Notes: generated from the letters alone by a model not told the origin. Numbered from the stretch's first letter, positions 1-6,335 are shown. The stretch: 9,230 bases of DNA from Bacteroidota bacterium (GCA_022708385.1 JAKIYU010000087.1:1-9230), one strand, 5' to 3'. Numbers and translations are program-made.

Positions 1-736
1 TAAGCGAAAGTTGCTGGTTACGGGCGGTACTTGTAGAAACGGATTTGAACCTGTTGAGCCAGGTGGCACAGCAAAGTTCCCTGCCGCAGGAACCAATGCC
101 ACCAATACGGCTGGCTTCCTGTCTGACCCCGATTTGTTTCATCTCAACTCTGACTGAAAACGCTTCTGCAAAGTATTTTATCAATTCTCTGAAATCAACT
201 CTTTCATCAGCAGTATAATAAAAGGTGGCTTTTGTTTTATCGCCCTGGTATTCGACATCGCTGATTTTCATTTTTAGTTTAAGGTCATTGGCAAACGCTC
301 TTGAGCGCATTTTTGTACTTTCTTCGAGTTCAACGGCCGAAATCCATTTGTCAATATCGGAAGCTTTGGCTCTGCGGTAAAGTTTTTTTAAAGTTTCGGG
401 GTTTTGGTCTTTCTTTTTGTGCTTTTGTTTAATTTTAGCAAAAGGCCCCAGGCTGTTTACAATGCCGATATCATGACCGGGACTTGCTTCAACAGCTACA
501 ATATCACCGGTTTCGAGCATAAGGTCGGCAGGTTTTATAAAGAAATCGCATTTGGCATTTTTAAAACGCACTTCGACCACATTATGATTGCATGCTTTTG
601 AAAAATTTTTATTATCGTAAGGTGCCAGCCAGTCGTAAGAACTCATCTTGCAACAGCTTTGGGAAAAAAGTTTGTCGTTTTTTGTAAACGACTTGGGTAT
701 ATATTTACAGCCTCTGCTTTCAAAAAAGTTGTTCAT
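1..736 (-). CDS. ricT: RicT / PSP1-domain protein, C-terminus cut by window edge
   Basis: The minus-strand frame from ATG at 736 stays open to the left edge, giving 245 visible residues; the C-terminal part lies outside. The protein matches the PSP1 family (RicT, formerly YaaT). Visible marks are ETGDIVAVEASPGHDIG at about residues 75-91, a PSP1 core at about 125-213, and GIGSCGRELCCATW, which supplies the conserved C-x4-C-C at Cys217, Cys222 and Cys223. In Bacillus, RicT joins RicA and RicF in an iron-sulfur complex that affects RNase Y-dependent mRNA processing; its role in Bacteroidota is less clear. Further cysteines lie near the N-terminus (Cys10, Cys28, Cys29). It follows holB on the same strand after 94 bases and has a candidate promoter of its own. 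An in-frame TTG lies three codons upstream of the ATG, then a stop, so the ATG is preferred. Family assignment is secure. Confidence 0.93.
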   Translation of the reverse strand, partial: MNNFFESRGCKYIPKSFTKNDKLFSQSCCKMSSYDWLAPYDNKNFSKACNHNVVEVRFKNAKCDFFIKPADLMLETGDIVAVEASPGHDIGIVNSLGPFAKIKQKHKKKDQNPETLKKLYRRAKASDIDKWISAVELEESTKMRSRAFANDLKLKMKISDVEYQGDKTKATFYYTADERVDFRELIKYFAEAFSVRVEMKQIGVRQEASRIGGIGSCGRELCCATWLNRFKSVSTSTARNQQLSL

Positions 737-750
737 TATTATCAATTTTG

Positions 751-775
751 CTCAACGGTGTAAGTTATAGTTGAG
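751..775 (-). repeat. Small inverted repeat in the ricT leader
   Basis: CTCAAC at 751-756 and GTTGAG at 770-775 are perfect 6-base inverted arms around a 13-base loop. If ricT is transcribed from the candidate promoter at 786-814, this hairpin sits in the 5' leader, ending about 14 bases before the ricT ATG. It could modulate translation or be fortuitous. No U-run follows on either strand, so it is not a convincing terminator. Confidence 0.35.
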
Positions 776-785
776 AAACAAGTTT

Positions 786-814
786 CAAAATTACAAAATA
801 GTTGGGAAATACAA
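786..814 (-). promoter_or_regulatory. Candidate Bacteroidota-type promoter for ricT
   Basis: Read on the minus strand, TAATTTTG (786-793) matches the Bacteroidota -7 consensus TAnnTTTG exactly. A TTG (812-814) lies 18 bases upstream, close to the expected place for the -33 element. Transcription would start near 780, giving a leader of about 45 bases. The DNA is AT-rich, so a chance match is possible. Confidence 0.45.
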
Positions 815-830
815 TGAAATAATACAGTAT

Positions 831-1967
831 TTATAATTTCAATAATTTAACGAGGGTAAAAGAGGTATCCATAAGCACAACGCGCTGGTTAACGTTGCGT
901 TCGATATGAAAAAAAGCTTTATTAAATGCTTCTGTAATATTGTCAATGTTCCGGTGGTTAATGAAAGGCGAAAACCTGGTAAAGAAATCGATTTCATCCT
1001 GGGGCAACTTGAGGATGTTTTGATTTTTTAGATTGTTCATAATCAGGCAGTTGTGGGTTGCTTTAAGCGCATAGGAAAAAAAACGTTTGAATTTTTCACG
1101 TCCGCCGGGAGCTTTTGAAATGCTTTCGATCCACCCAATGATAGCGGCATAGTCTCCTTTATAGCAAGCCCGCATCCAGTTACTGAAGTTTTCGAAATTA
1201 AAGTTGGTGTCTTCAATGTTGTCTATTAATCGTAACGCTTCAGTGTAGTTGCCGTTTGCCATCTTAGCCAGTTGCATGGCCTGAAAACTGTCGAGGTTGT
1301 TTGTTTTTTGAATTTGATCTGCAATATCTTTGTCGGTAAGTTTTTTTATTTTAACTAATTGGGTACGCGAAAGAATGGTGTTTAATATTTGGTCGGGGTT
1401 TTCGGTAATTAAAATAAAGAGCGTTTTGTCAGGTGGTTCCTCGAGTAATTTCAGAAGTTTTGGGGCAGATGCATGATACATTTTTTCTGCCATGTACATG
1501 ATAAAAATCTTATAGTCGGATTCAAAAGATTTGAGGGACACGGTTTTAATAATATCATTGCAATCGTCGGCATAAATAGTGGCTTGTTTATTTTCAATAT
1601 CAATAAAATCAAGCCAGTCTTCGAGGGCAATATATCCTTTGTTTTTAAGTATAAATTCCCGCCATTCCTTTATAAAAACCTTGCTTTCGGGCTTACTGTT
1701 TTTTTTTGTAGAGGCGGTAGGAAAGTAAAAATGGAGGTCGGGATGTATAAGTTTATTGTATTTAATACATGAATTGCACACACCGCAGGAGTCGTCGTTT
1801 TTTTTGTCAGTGCACGAAATATATTGAGCATAAGCAATAGCTAAAGCCAGTTTTCCGGAGCCCTCCGGGCCAAGAAACAACTGTGCATGACTGACCCTGT
1901 TTTCTTTAACAGTGCTTATCAGTTTATTTTTAATGTAATCCTGACCAATAATATCTTTAAATTGCAT
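831..1967 (-). CDS. holB: DNA polymerase III delta' subunit (clamp loader)
   Basis: This 378-residue protein is the delta' subunit of the replicative clamp loader, which opens the sliding clamp together with delta and the DnaX subunits. In order it shows the N-terminal MQFKDIIGQ block, a complete P-loop GPEGSGK (residues 33-39), a zinc-binding set Cys52, Cys61, Cys64, Cys67 with C-x8-C-x2-C-x2-C spacing, the LLKLLEEPP motif, and ILSRTQ in place of the usual SRC sensor motif. The E. coli delta' P-loop does not bind nucleotide; here it looks intact, so ATP binding cannot be excluded. The open frame extends six codons further (to 1985), but MQFKDIIGQ is the usual Bacteroidota start, so I place the ATG at 1967. 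No Shine-Dalgarno is seen. ricT follows on the same strand. Identification is firm; the exact start is probable. Confidence 0.93.
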   Translation of the reverse strand: MQFKDIIGQDYIKNKLISTVKENRVSHAQLFLGPEGSGKLALAIAYAQYISCTDKKNDDSCGVCNSCIKYNKLIHPDLHFYFPTASTKKNSKPESKVFIKEWREFILKNKGYIALEDWLDFIDIENKQATIYADDCNDIIKTVSLKSFESDYKIFIMYMAEKMYHASAPKLLKLLEEPPDKTLFILITENPDQILNTILSRTQLVKIKKLTDKDIADQIQKTNNLDSFQAMQLAKMANGNYTEALRLIDNIEDTNFNFENFSNWMRACYKGDYAAIIGWIESISKAPGGREKFKRFFSYALKATHNCLIMNNLKNQNILKLPQDEIDFFTRFSPFINHRNIDNITEAFNKAFFHIERNVNQRVVLMDTSFTLVKLLKL

Positions 1968-2011
1968 ATATTTATAATAAACCACATGTTAAAGACACGT
2001 GATGTGTGTTG

Positions 2012-2019
2012 CAAAAATA
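2012..2019 (-). promoter_or_regulatory. Possible -7 box for holB
   Basis: On the minus strand TATTTTTG matches TAnnTTTG exactly and lies 44 bases before the holB start codon. No TTG is found at the expected -33 distance, so this is only a half-match in AT-rich DNA. A separate holB promoter would fit the 129-base gap after arsR. Confidence 0.28.
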
Positions 2020-2032
2020 ATAAACGCGAAAT

Positions 2033-2052
2033 TAATTATTAAGAAATAATTA
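2033..2052. repeat. AT-only hairpin between arsR and holB
   Basis: TAATTATT (2033-2040), loop AAGA, then AATAATTA (2045-2052) form a perfect 8-base stem lying 44 bases past the arsR stop. It has no G-C pair and no clear following U-run. It could act as a weak terminator or processing site, or simply reflect base composition. Confidence 0.25.
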
Positions 2053-2096
2053 TTTAATGGAACGAAGAAAAAATTACAAAAACTTTGGGGAAATAT

Positions 2097-2396
2097 TTAT
2101 TGTTCTTCGCATTTGCTCAAACATTCAACAATTTGAGAAAGAGCGTTGTGTTTGAGAGAATAGATGGTGTTTTTGCCGTCGCGTTTTGAAACGAGAATGC
2201 TTTTGTTTTTCAGAAGATTGAGATGGTGCGATGCCGAAGCTTGCTCAATACCCAGTGCGGTGTAAATTTCAGTAACATTCATTTTTTTATTGTCGAGCAG
2301 CAATTTAATTATGGCAATTCTCATGGGGTGTGCTATAACACGCAGTTTACTACTGGCTTCCTTTAATCTCTTGACGTCTAAAAAATTTTTGTTCAT
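2097..2396 (-). CDS. ArsR-family winged-helix transcriptional repressor
   Basis: A complete 99-residue protein of the ArsR/SmtB winged-helix type. It has the AHPMRIAIIKLL helix (22-33), a helix-turn-helix at about 41-68 with recognition helix QASASHHLNLLK (52-63), and a beta-wing KRDGKNTIYSL (71-81). Such proteins bind DNA as dimers and usually repress until a ligand or modification releases them. The alpha-3 metal motif ELCVCDL is absent (VTEIYTALG occupies the position), and the C-terminal helix has no full His/Asp zinc site. Two cysteines, Cys92 and Cys96, sit in the last helix, so a thiol- or redox-responsive role is possible but unproven. The target is unknown: the gene upstream encodes a lipoprotein separated by a probable terminator, and holB downstream is a housekeeping gene. 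Autoregulation through the symmetric AT-rich upstream DNA is plausible. The ATG is supported by a strong Shine-Dalgarno. Confidence 0.9.
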   Translation of the reverse strand: MNKNFLDVKRLKEASSKLRVIAHPMRIAIIKLLLDNKKMNVTEIYTALGIEQASASHHLNLLKNKSILVSKRDGKNTIYSLKHNALSQIVECLSKCEEQ

Positions 2397-2403
2397 TGTA
2401 AAG

Positions 2404-2410
2404 AGCTCCT
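2404..2410 (-). promoter_or_regulatory. Shine-Dalgarno sequence of arsR
   Basis: The minus strand reads AGGAGCT here; AGGAG ends 9 bases before the arsR ATG at 2396. Strong Shine-Dalgarno sequences are rare in Bacteroidota and I see no comparable one before the other start codons in this window, so it both fixes the start and stands out. Confidence 0.6.
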
Positions 2411-2436
2411 ATGTTTATAATTAATTAATGAATTGG

Positions 2437-2498
2437 TTGCAATAATTGATAATATTTACAAAATATTGAATAATCAAAATATCATTATCATTTGCAAT
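2437..2498. repeat. Imperfect inverted repeat upstream of arsR, possible operator region
   Basis: The arm TTGCAATAATTGATAAT (2437-2453) is mirrored by ATTATCATTTGCAAT (2484-2498); the outer TTGCAA and inner GATAAT blocks match, with a 3-base insertion in one arm. Between them lies another perfect inverted repeat, AATATTT-ACA-AAATATT (2451-2467). ArsR-family operators are typically AT-rich imperfect palindromes near the promoter, so this is a reasonable operator candidate, but symmetry arises easily in such AT-rich DNA. The rest of the 220-base spacer (2397-2616) is AT-rich with no credible gene. Confidence 0.35.
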
Positions 2499-2573
2499 AT
2501 TAATATAATTTTTTTGAATTATATAGAAAAAATATTTATTTTATTATTTTTTAAAAAATTATCTAATTTATAT

Positions 2574-2603
2574 AAAAACCTGTTTGTGTTTTTCAAGGTT
2601 TTT
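2574..2603 (-). terminator. Probable terminator of the GWA-repeat lipoprotein gene
   Basis: AAAAACCT (2574-2581) and AGGTTTTT (2596-2603) form a perfect 8-base stem with a 14-base loop, 13 bases after the lipoprotein stop codon. The minus-strand 3' arm ends in a T run, as expected for an intrinsic terminator, although the stem is short and A/U-rich. It separates the lipoprotein gene from arsR. Confidence 0.5.
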
Positions 2604-2616
2604 GTCTATAATTTCA

Positions 2617-3255
2617 TCAAGGTTTAAACTCAAATAAGTCAAGTTCCATATTTTCTTTTCTTTTGTAAGGTTTTTCTCTCTTTCGTTTGAATAATCCTTT
2701 ACGTTTAACTACTCTTTTTTTCTTTTTATCATAAACATGCGTTTTATATTCTTTTTTTTCGACATTGGGGCCGAAAGAGTCGCTGGTACGTGGTTTTTTT
2801 CTGAAGCGGAACGAAGACTTTTCTGTTACCGTCTTTTTTTTCTTACTGAAAGCAAAAGCACCTTCTTTCGATTTTGCAACCGAACCGAAAGAATCGTTAA
2901 ACTTTAATGGTGTGTAAGAAGGGGCTGGCATAACATAAAAACTGCTGTTAAAAATATTAAACCTTTCGGGGCTGAGGGAAGACCTGAAATCAACCGCCCA
3001 TCCGTTGTTTCTGCAATACCTGTCCACATTGTAATGCGGTTTAAAATTAGCGGCCCACCCGTCGGGGCTGTTGAACCGCAGAGGGTTTAAGGACGACTTG
3101 AAGTTGGATGCCCATCCGCTGCCATGGCCTATTTTGCCATATCTTTCTTTGTCGAGTTCGTACCTGAAATCAACTGCCCATCCATCGGTTTTTATAGCTT
3201 TACAACCGCATAAAAACAGAAATATAAATGATAATATATATTTAAAGCGTTTCAA
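2617..3255 (-). CDS. Unrecognised lipoprotein with four GWA repeats and a basic tail
   Basis: I do not recognise a family for this 212-residue protein. It begins KRFK, then a hydrophobic stretch and the lipobox-like LCGC, predicting export and lipidation at Cys18. Residues 24-102 hold four tandem repeats with consensus GWA-x-[DN]-F-[RK]-x3-x4-R-[FY]; the GW pairs are at 25, 47, 66 and 85. A short linker follows, then two DSFG elements (121-124 and 159-162) and a very basic tail: 29 Lys/Arg among residues 138-201. The last ten residues are acidic-hydrophobic (MELDLFEF). The only start giving a signal peptide is TTG at 3255; an in-frame stop lies four codons upstream. It is divergent from the peptidase gene across 149 bases that hold no confident promoter. 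It probably sits in the envelope and may contact a polyanion such as LPS, peptidoglycan-linked polymer or nucleic acid; that is a guess from charge alone. Confidence 0.75.
   Translation of the reverse strand: MKRFKYILSFIFLFLCGCKAIKTDGWAVDFRYELDKERYGKIGHGSGWASNFKSSLNPLRFNSPDGWAANFKPHYNVDRYCRNNGWAVDFRSSLSPERFNIFNSSFYVMPAPSYTPLKFNDSFGSVAKSKEGAFAFSKKKKTVTEKSSFRFRKKPRTSDSFGPNVEKKEYKTHVYDKKKKRVVKRKGLFKRKREKPYKRKENMELDLFEFKP
2950..3186 (-). repeat. Four tandem GWA repeats within the lipoprotein gene
   Basis: Four protein-level repeat units at 3121-3186, 3064-3120, 3007-3063 and 2950-3006 (22, 19, 19 and 19 codons). All keep Gly-Trp-Ala, then Asp/Asn-Phe-Arg/Lys, then Arg-Tyr/Phe about eight residues later. 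Codons differ between units at many silent positions (for example GGATGGGCA, GGGTGGGCC and GGATGGGCG for GWA), so these are old duplications kept at the protein level rather than recent DNA repeats. Confidence 0.8.
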
Positions 3256-3404
3256 AAAAGAGGATTAAAAATACATAAAAAGGAACTTTGTCGAAAGAAT
3301 GTTATTAAAAATCTAAAATACAAACAATCAGTTAAATATGTAGATAAAATGTTGTTTATTTGCAAAAGTTAAAATTAAATAGTATAAACGAAAAATATAA
3401 GAAA

Positions 3405-5558
3405 ATGTTTAGAAAAATTGTCTTGCTTATAGGTATTATATTTGTCGGAAGCCTTGTCCGGGCTGATGAAGGCATGTGGTTGCTTCAGCTTATCGAAAAG
3501 AACAATTACAGGGATATGCAGCGGTTGGGTTTAAAATTGAGTGCCGAAGATATATACAGTATAAACAAATCAAGCTTAAAAGATGCTGTAATACAATTCG
3601 GAAGAGGCTGCACAGGGGAAATTATATCAGCCGAAGGATTGATACTTACCAATCATCATTGTGGTTATTCCCAAATACAGGCACACAGCACTGTGCAAAA
3701 TGATTATCTTAAAGAGGGCTTCTGGGCTATGACTCGTACCGAAGAGCTGCCCAATGAAGGACTCACGGCCCGTTTTCTTATACGCATTGAGGATGTTACC
3801 GAAAAAATTTTGTCCGGTTTAAAAGAGACTATGACCGAAACAGAGAGAAGTAATAAAGTTAAAGAGCTGAGCAGTAAAATTGAAAAGGAAGCCGTTGCGG
3901 GAACCCATTATGAGGCCAGTGTGGGCGCTTATTTCGAAGGGAATGAGTATTATTTGCTTGTGTATGAGGTTTTTAAAGATGTGCGGCTGGTGGGTGCACC
4001 GCCTTCATCTATTGGTAAGTTTGGTGCTGATACTGACAACTGGATGTGGCCAAGGCACACCTGCGATTTTTCGATGTTCAGGGTGTATATGGCCCCCGAT
4101 GGCAAACCGGCCACCTATTCGAAAGATAACATTCCGTACAAACCCAAACATCATTTAAAGGTTTCATTAAAAGGCGTCGAAAAGAACGACTTTACCATGA
4201 TAATGGGTTATCCCGGCCGTACCAGCAGGTATATGTCTTCCTTTGGTATCAAACAAGCGATTGAGCAGAGCAACCCTGCCATTGTCAAAATCCGTGAAAA
4301 GAAACTGGCTTTGATGAAGGAAGATATGGACAAGTCGGATGCCATCAGGATACAGTATGCCGCCAAGTATGCGCAGACCTCCAATTACTGGAAATACTTT
4401 ATCGGGCAGTCGCGGGGCCTGAAGCGGTTGCATGTAATGGAAAGGAAAGAAGAACTAGAAAAGCAGTTCGACAACTGGACAAAATCCAATCCTGATGCCA
4501 TGAAAAAATACGAAGGCGTGATTGAAAAACTGGAGAAAGCCTACAACGTTATAAATCAATATAACCTGAGCCGTTGGTATTTTATGGAGGCCATTGCGCG
4601 CGGGGGCGAAGTGATAGCTTTGGCCGCACGTTTTGAACCACTGGTTAAAGAATTGAAGGAAAAAGAGCCCAAGCAGGAAACCGTAAAAAAAATAACGGAT
4701 GGTATTAAAAACAGCCTGCCCGACTTTTTTAAAGACTATAATAAGGATACCGATAAAAAAATATTCTGCGCCATGCTCGAAATGTTTTACAATGATGCCC
4801 CCAAAGAGCAACAGCCGGATATATACAAGTTGATTAATAAAAAATTTAAAGGGGACTTTTCAAAATATACTGAGTATGTGTATGGAAAAACCATCTTTAC
4901 AGATAAAGAAAAGCTCGGCAATTTGCTTTCGGCGCCCAATGCCAAAACGATTGAAAAAGACCCTGTTTATATATTGATGATATCGTTTTATTCCAATTAC
5001 AGGGAGTTAATGGGAAAAATGCAGGAGGGCAATGATATGCTTGCTAAGGCTAACAGGCTTTTTGTCGCCGGGTTAAGAGAAATGAATAAACAAAAAGTAT
5101 ATGCTCCCGATGCCAATTCGACTATGCGGCTTACTTACGGACAGGTGCTCGACTATGTGGCGGCCGATGCAGTCAGTTACAAATATTACACAACCCTCGA
5201 CGGGGTTATGGAAAAGGAAGACCCGAATAATTGGGAATTTATTGTTCCAGCTAAACTAAAAGAACTGTATAAAAACAAGGATTTCGGGCGCTATGCCATG
5301 AATAACGGGCAAATGCCGGTATGTTTTATTTCAAATACCGACATTACAGGGGGTAATTCGGGAAGCCCTGTGATGAACGGCGAAGGTCAACTGATAGGGC
5401 TTGCCTTTGATGGCAACTGGGAAGCCATGAGCGGCGATATTGTTTTTGAACCTGCTTTGCAGCGCACCATTTCGGTTGACATAAGGTATGTGCTATTTAT
5501 TATTGAAAAATATGCCGGTGCCAAACATCTTGTGGATGAGATGACGATTGTTCAATAG
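3405..5558 (+). CDS. Secreted S46-family dipeptidyl-peptidase, DPP7-type
   Basis: A complete 717-residue serine exopeptidase of family S46, which removes dipeptides from peptide N-termini in the periplasm; length is normal for the family. Residues 1-20 form a signal peptide (MFRKIVLLIGIIFVGS core, likely cut after VRA). The chymotrypsin-like triad is visible as His85 (TNHHCGYS), Asp221 (PRHTCDFSMFRVY) and Ser652 (TGGNSGSPV). The helical domain lies between Asp221 and the C-terminal catalytic part. The residue 18 after the serine is Gly670 (FDGNWE); in P. gingivalis the equivalent is Arg in DPP11 (Asp/Glu specificity) and Gly in DPP7 (hydrophobic P1), so DPP7-type specificity is inferred. Cys220 replaces the usual Gly beside the catalytic Asp. 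I start at ATG 3405 because it begins the signal peptide; the frame also opens at TTG 3360, which would add 15 polar residues. It is a single-gene unit convergent with rsmA. Confidence 0.93.
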   Translation: MFRKIVLLIGIIFVGSLVRADEGMWLLQLIEKNNYRDMQRLGLKLSAEDIYSINKSSLKDAVIQFGRGCTGEIISAEGLILTNHHCGYSQIQAHSTVQNDYLKEGFWAMTRTEELPNEGLTARFLIRIEDVTEKILSGLKETMTETERSNKVKELSSKIEKEAVAGTHYEASVGAYFEGNEYYLLVYEVFKDVRLVGAPPSSIGKFGADTDNWMWPRHTCDFSMFRVYMAPDGKPATYSKDNIPYKPKHHLKVSLKGVEKNDFTMIMGYPGRTSRYMSSFGIKQAIEQSNPAIVKIREKKLALMKEDMDKSDAIRIQYAAKYAQTSNYWKYFIGQSRGLKRLHVMERKEELEKQFDNWTKSNPDAMKKYEGVIEKLEKAYNVINQYNLSRWYFMEAIARGGEVIALAARFEPLVKELKEKEPKQETVKKITDGIKNSLPDFFKDYNKDTDKKIFCAMLEMFYNDAPKEQQPDIYKLINKKFKGDFSKYTEYVYGKTIFTDKEKLGNLLSAPNAKTIEKDPVYILMISFYSNYRELMGKMQEGNDMLAKANRLFVAGLREMNKQKVYAPDANSTMRLTYGQVLDYVAADAVSYKYYTTLDGVMEKEDPNNWEFIVPAKLKELYKNKDFGRYAMNNGQMPVCFISNTDITGGNSGSPVMNGEGQLIGLAFDGNWEAMSGDIVFEPALQRTISVDIRYVLFIIEKYAGAKHLVDEMTIVQ

Positions 5559-5570
5559 CACAAAGAAAAC

Positions 5571-6335
5571 TTATTCTTTTACAAGGGCGTTTGTAAGTGT
5601 GATAAAATCATCAACGCTCAATTCTTCAGCACGTTTTTGAAAAAAAACGGCAGGGGCATTTTCAGAGAAACGGTATTCGTGCAAGGCATTGCGCAGTTTC
5701 TTACGGCGCTGGTTAAAGGCTTTTTTTACCAAGCGAAAAAAAGTGCGTTCGTCACAGTTTATAGTATAATTATCTTTACGTGTTAACCTGATAACTGCAG
5801 AATTTACTTTAGGAGGGGGCGAAAAAGCCTCCGGGGTTAAGCTGAAAATGAGTTCGGTGTTGTAAAAGGCTTGTATAAGCACACTCAAAATGCCATAGGA
5901 TTTGTTGCCTTTTCCGGCACAAATACGCTCGGCCACTTCTTTCTGGAACATGCCTGTAAGCCCTGTTATTTTATATTTATATTCAAGCATCCTGAATAGA
6001 ATCTGGGAAGAAATATTATAGGGAAAATTGCCAATGATGGTGTAATTTTCAGTAAAAAGCCCGTTCAGGTCGGTTTTCAGGAAGTCGGCTTCTATAATCA
6101 GGTTTTGGGCTTGCGGGAATGTGTTTTTAAGGTAACTGACCGATTCGCCGTCAATTTCTATGAGTTTCAGATTGATATTTCGATTTAGCAGGTGCTGTGT
6201 TAATACACCTGTTCCAGGGCCTATTTCCAATACATTTTTAACATCAGGGGGAAGCAGAAGGGTTATTCTTTCTGCAGCTCCGGTATCGGTAAGGAAATGC
6301 TGACCCAGCCACTTCTTGGGAAAAACTTTATTCAT
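5571..6335 (-). CDS. rsmA: 16S rRNA adenine dimethyltransferase RsmA (KsgA)
   Basis: This 254-residue protein dimethylates two adjacent adenines in the 3' terminal hairpin of 16S rRNA (A1518 and A1519 in E. coli) during small-subunit maturation, using S-adenosylmethionine. Visible marks are the N-terminal KKWLGQHFL (7-15), the SAM-binding motif EIGPGTG (37-43), acidic Glu60 at the end of the second strand (LIEID), and the catalytic NFPYNISS (103-110), where most other phyla have NLPY. The C-terminal part has FSPPPKVNSAVIRL and the helical FNQRRKKLRNAL. The frame is open to 6413, but ATG 6335 matches the family start (MNKVFPKKWLGQ), and the longer form would overlap the barrel gene. It is the third gene of the apparent TPR-barrel-rsmA operon, 17 bases after the barrel stop. 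Its stop codon faces the peptidase stop across 12 bases. Confidence 0.95.
   Translation of the reverse strand: MNKVFPKKWLGQHFLTDTGAAERITLLLPPDVKNVLEIGPGTGVLTQHLLNRNINLKLIEIDGESVSYLKNTFPQAQNLIIEADFLKTDLNGLFTENYTIIGNFPYNISSQILFRMLEYKYKITGLTGMFQKEVAERICAGKGNKSYGILSVLIQAFYNTELIFSLTPEAFSPPPKVNSAVIRLTRKDNYTINCDERTFFRLVKKAFNQRRKKLRNALHEYRFSENAPAVFFQKRAEELSVDDFITLTNALVKE

Noticed and set aside
404..601. Plus-strand open frame of 65 codons
   Set aside because: It is the complement of the ricT gene, which has clear family motifs.
2414..2442. TTGCAA and TATAAA with 17-base spacing, like a sigma70 promoter for arsR
   Set aside because: Bacteroidota sigma factors use a different consensus, transcription would start at the Shine-Dalgarno itself, and such matches are expected by chance in AT-rich DNA.
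2433..2627. Open frame of 64 codons on the plus strand
   Set aside because: It is built from Ile, Asn, Phe and Lys codons of extremely AT-rich spacer DNA, runs into the 3' end of the lipoprotein gene, and resembles no protein.
3355..3362. TTTATTTG as a -7 box for the peptidase gene
   Set aside because: One mismatch in the conserved TA and no TTG at the -33 distance; too weak to call.
3360..3404. Longer peptidase start at TTG 3360
   Set aside because: It would put 15 polar residues before a clear signal peptide that starts at ATG 3405.
4167..4811. Two minus-strand open frames inside the peptidase gene (88 and 118 codons)
   Set aside because: They lie opposite a complete, motif-confirmed S46 gene; no start signal or recognisable domain.
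5559..5579. AAAGAA/TTCTTT as a bidirectional terminator between the convergent genes
   Set aside because: Only a 6-base, A/T-rich stem overlapping the rsmA stop; not distinguishable from chance.
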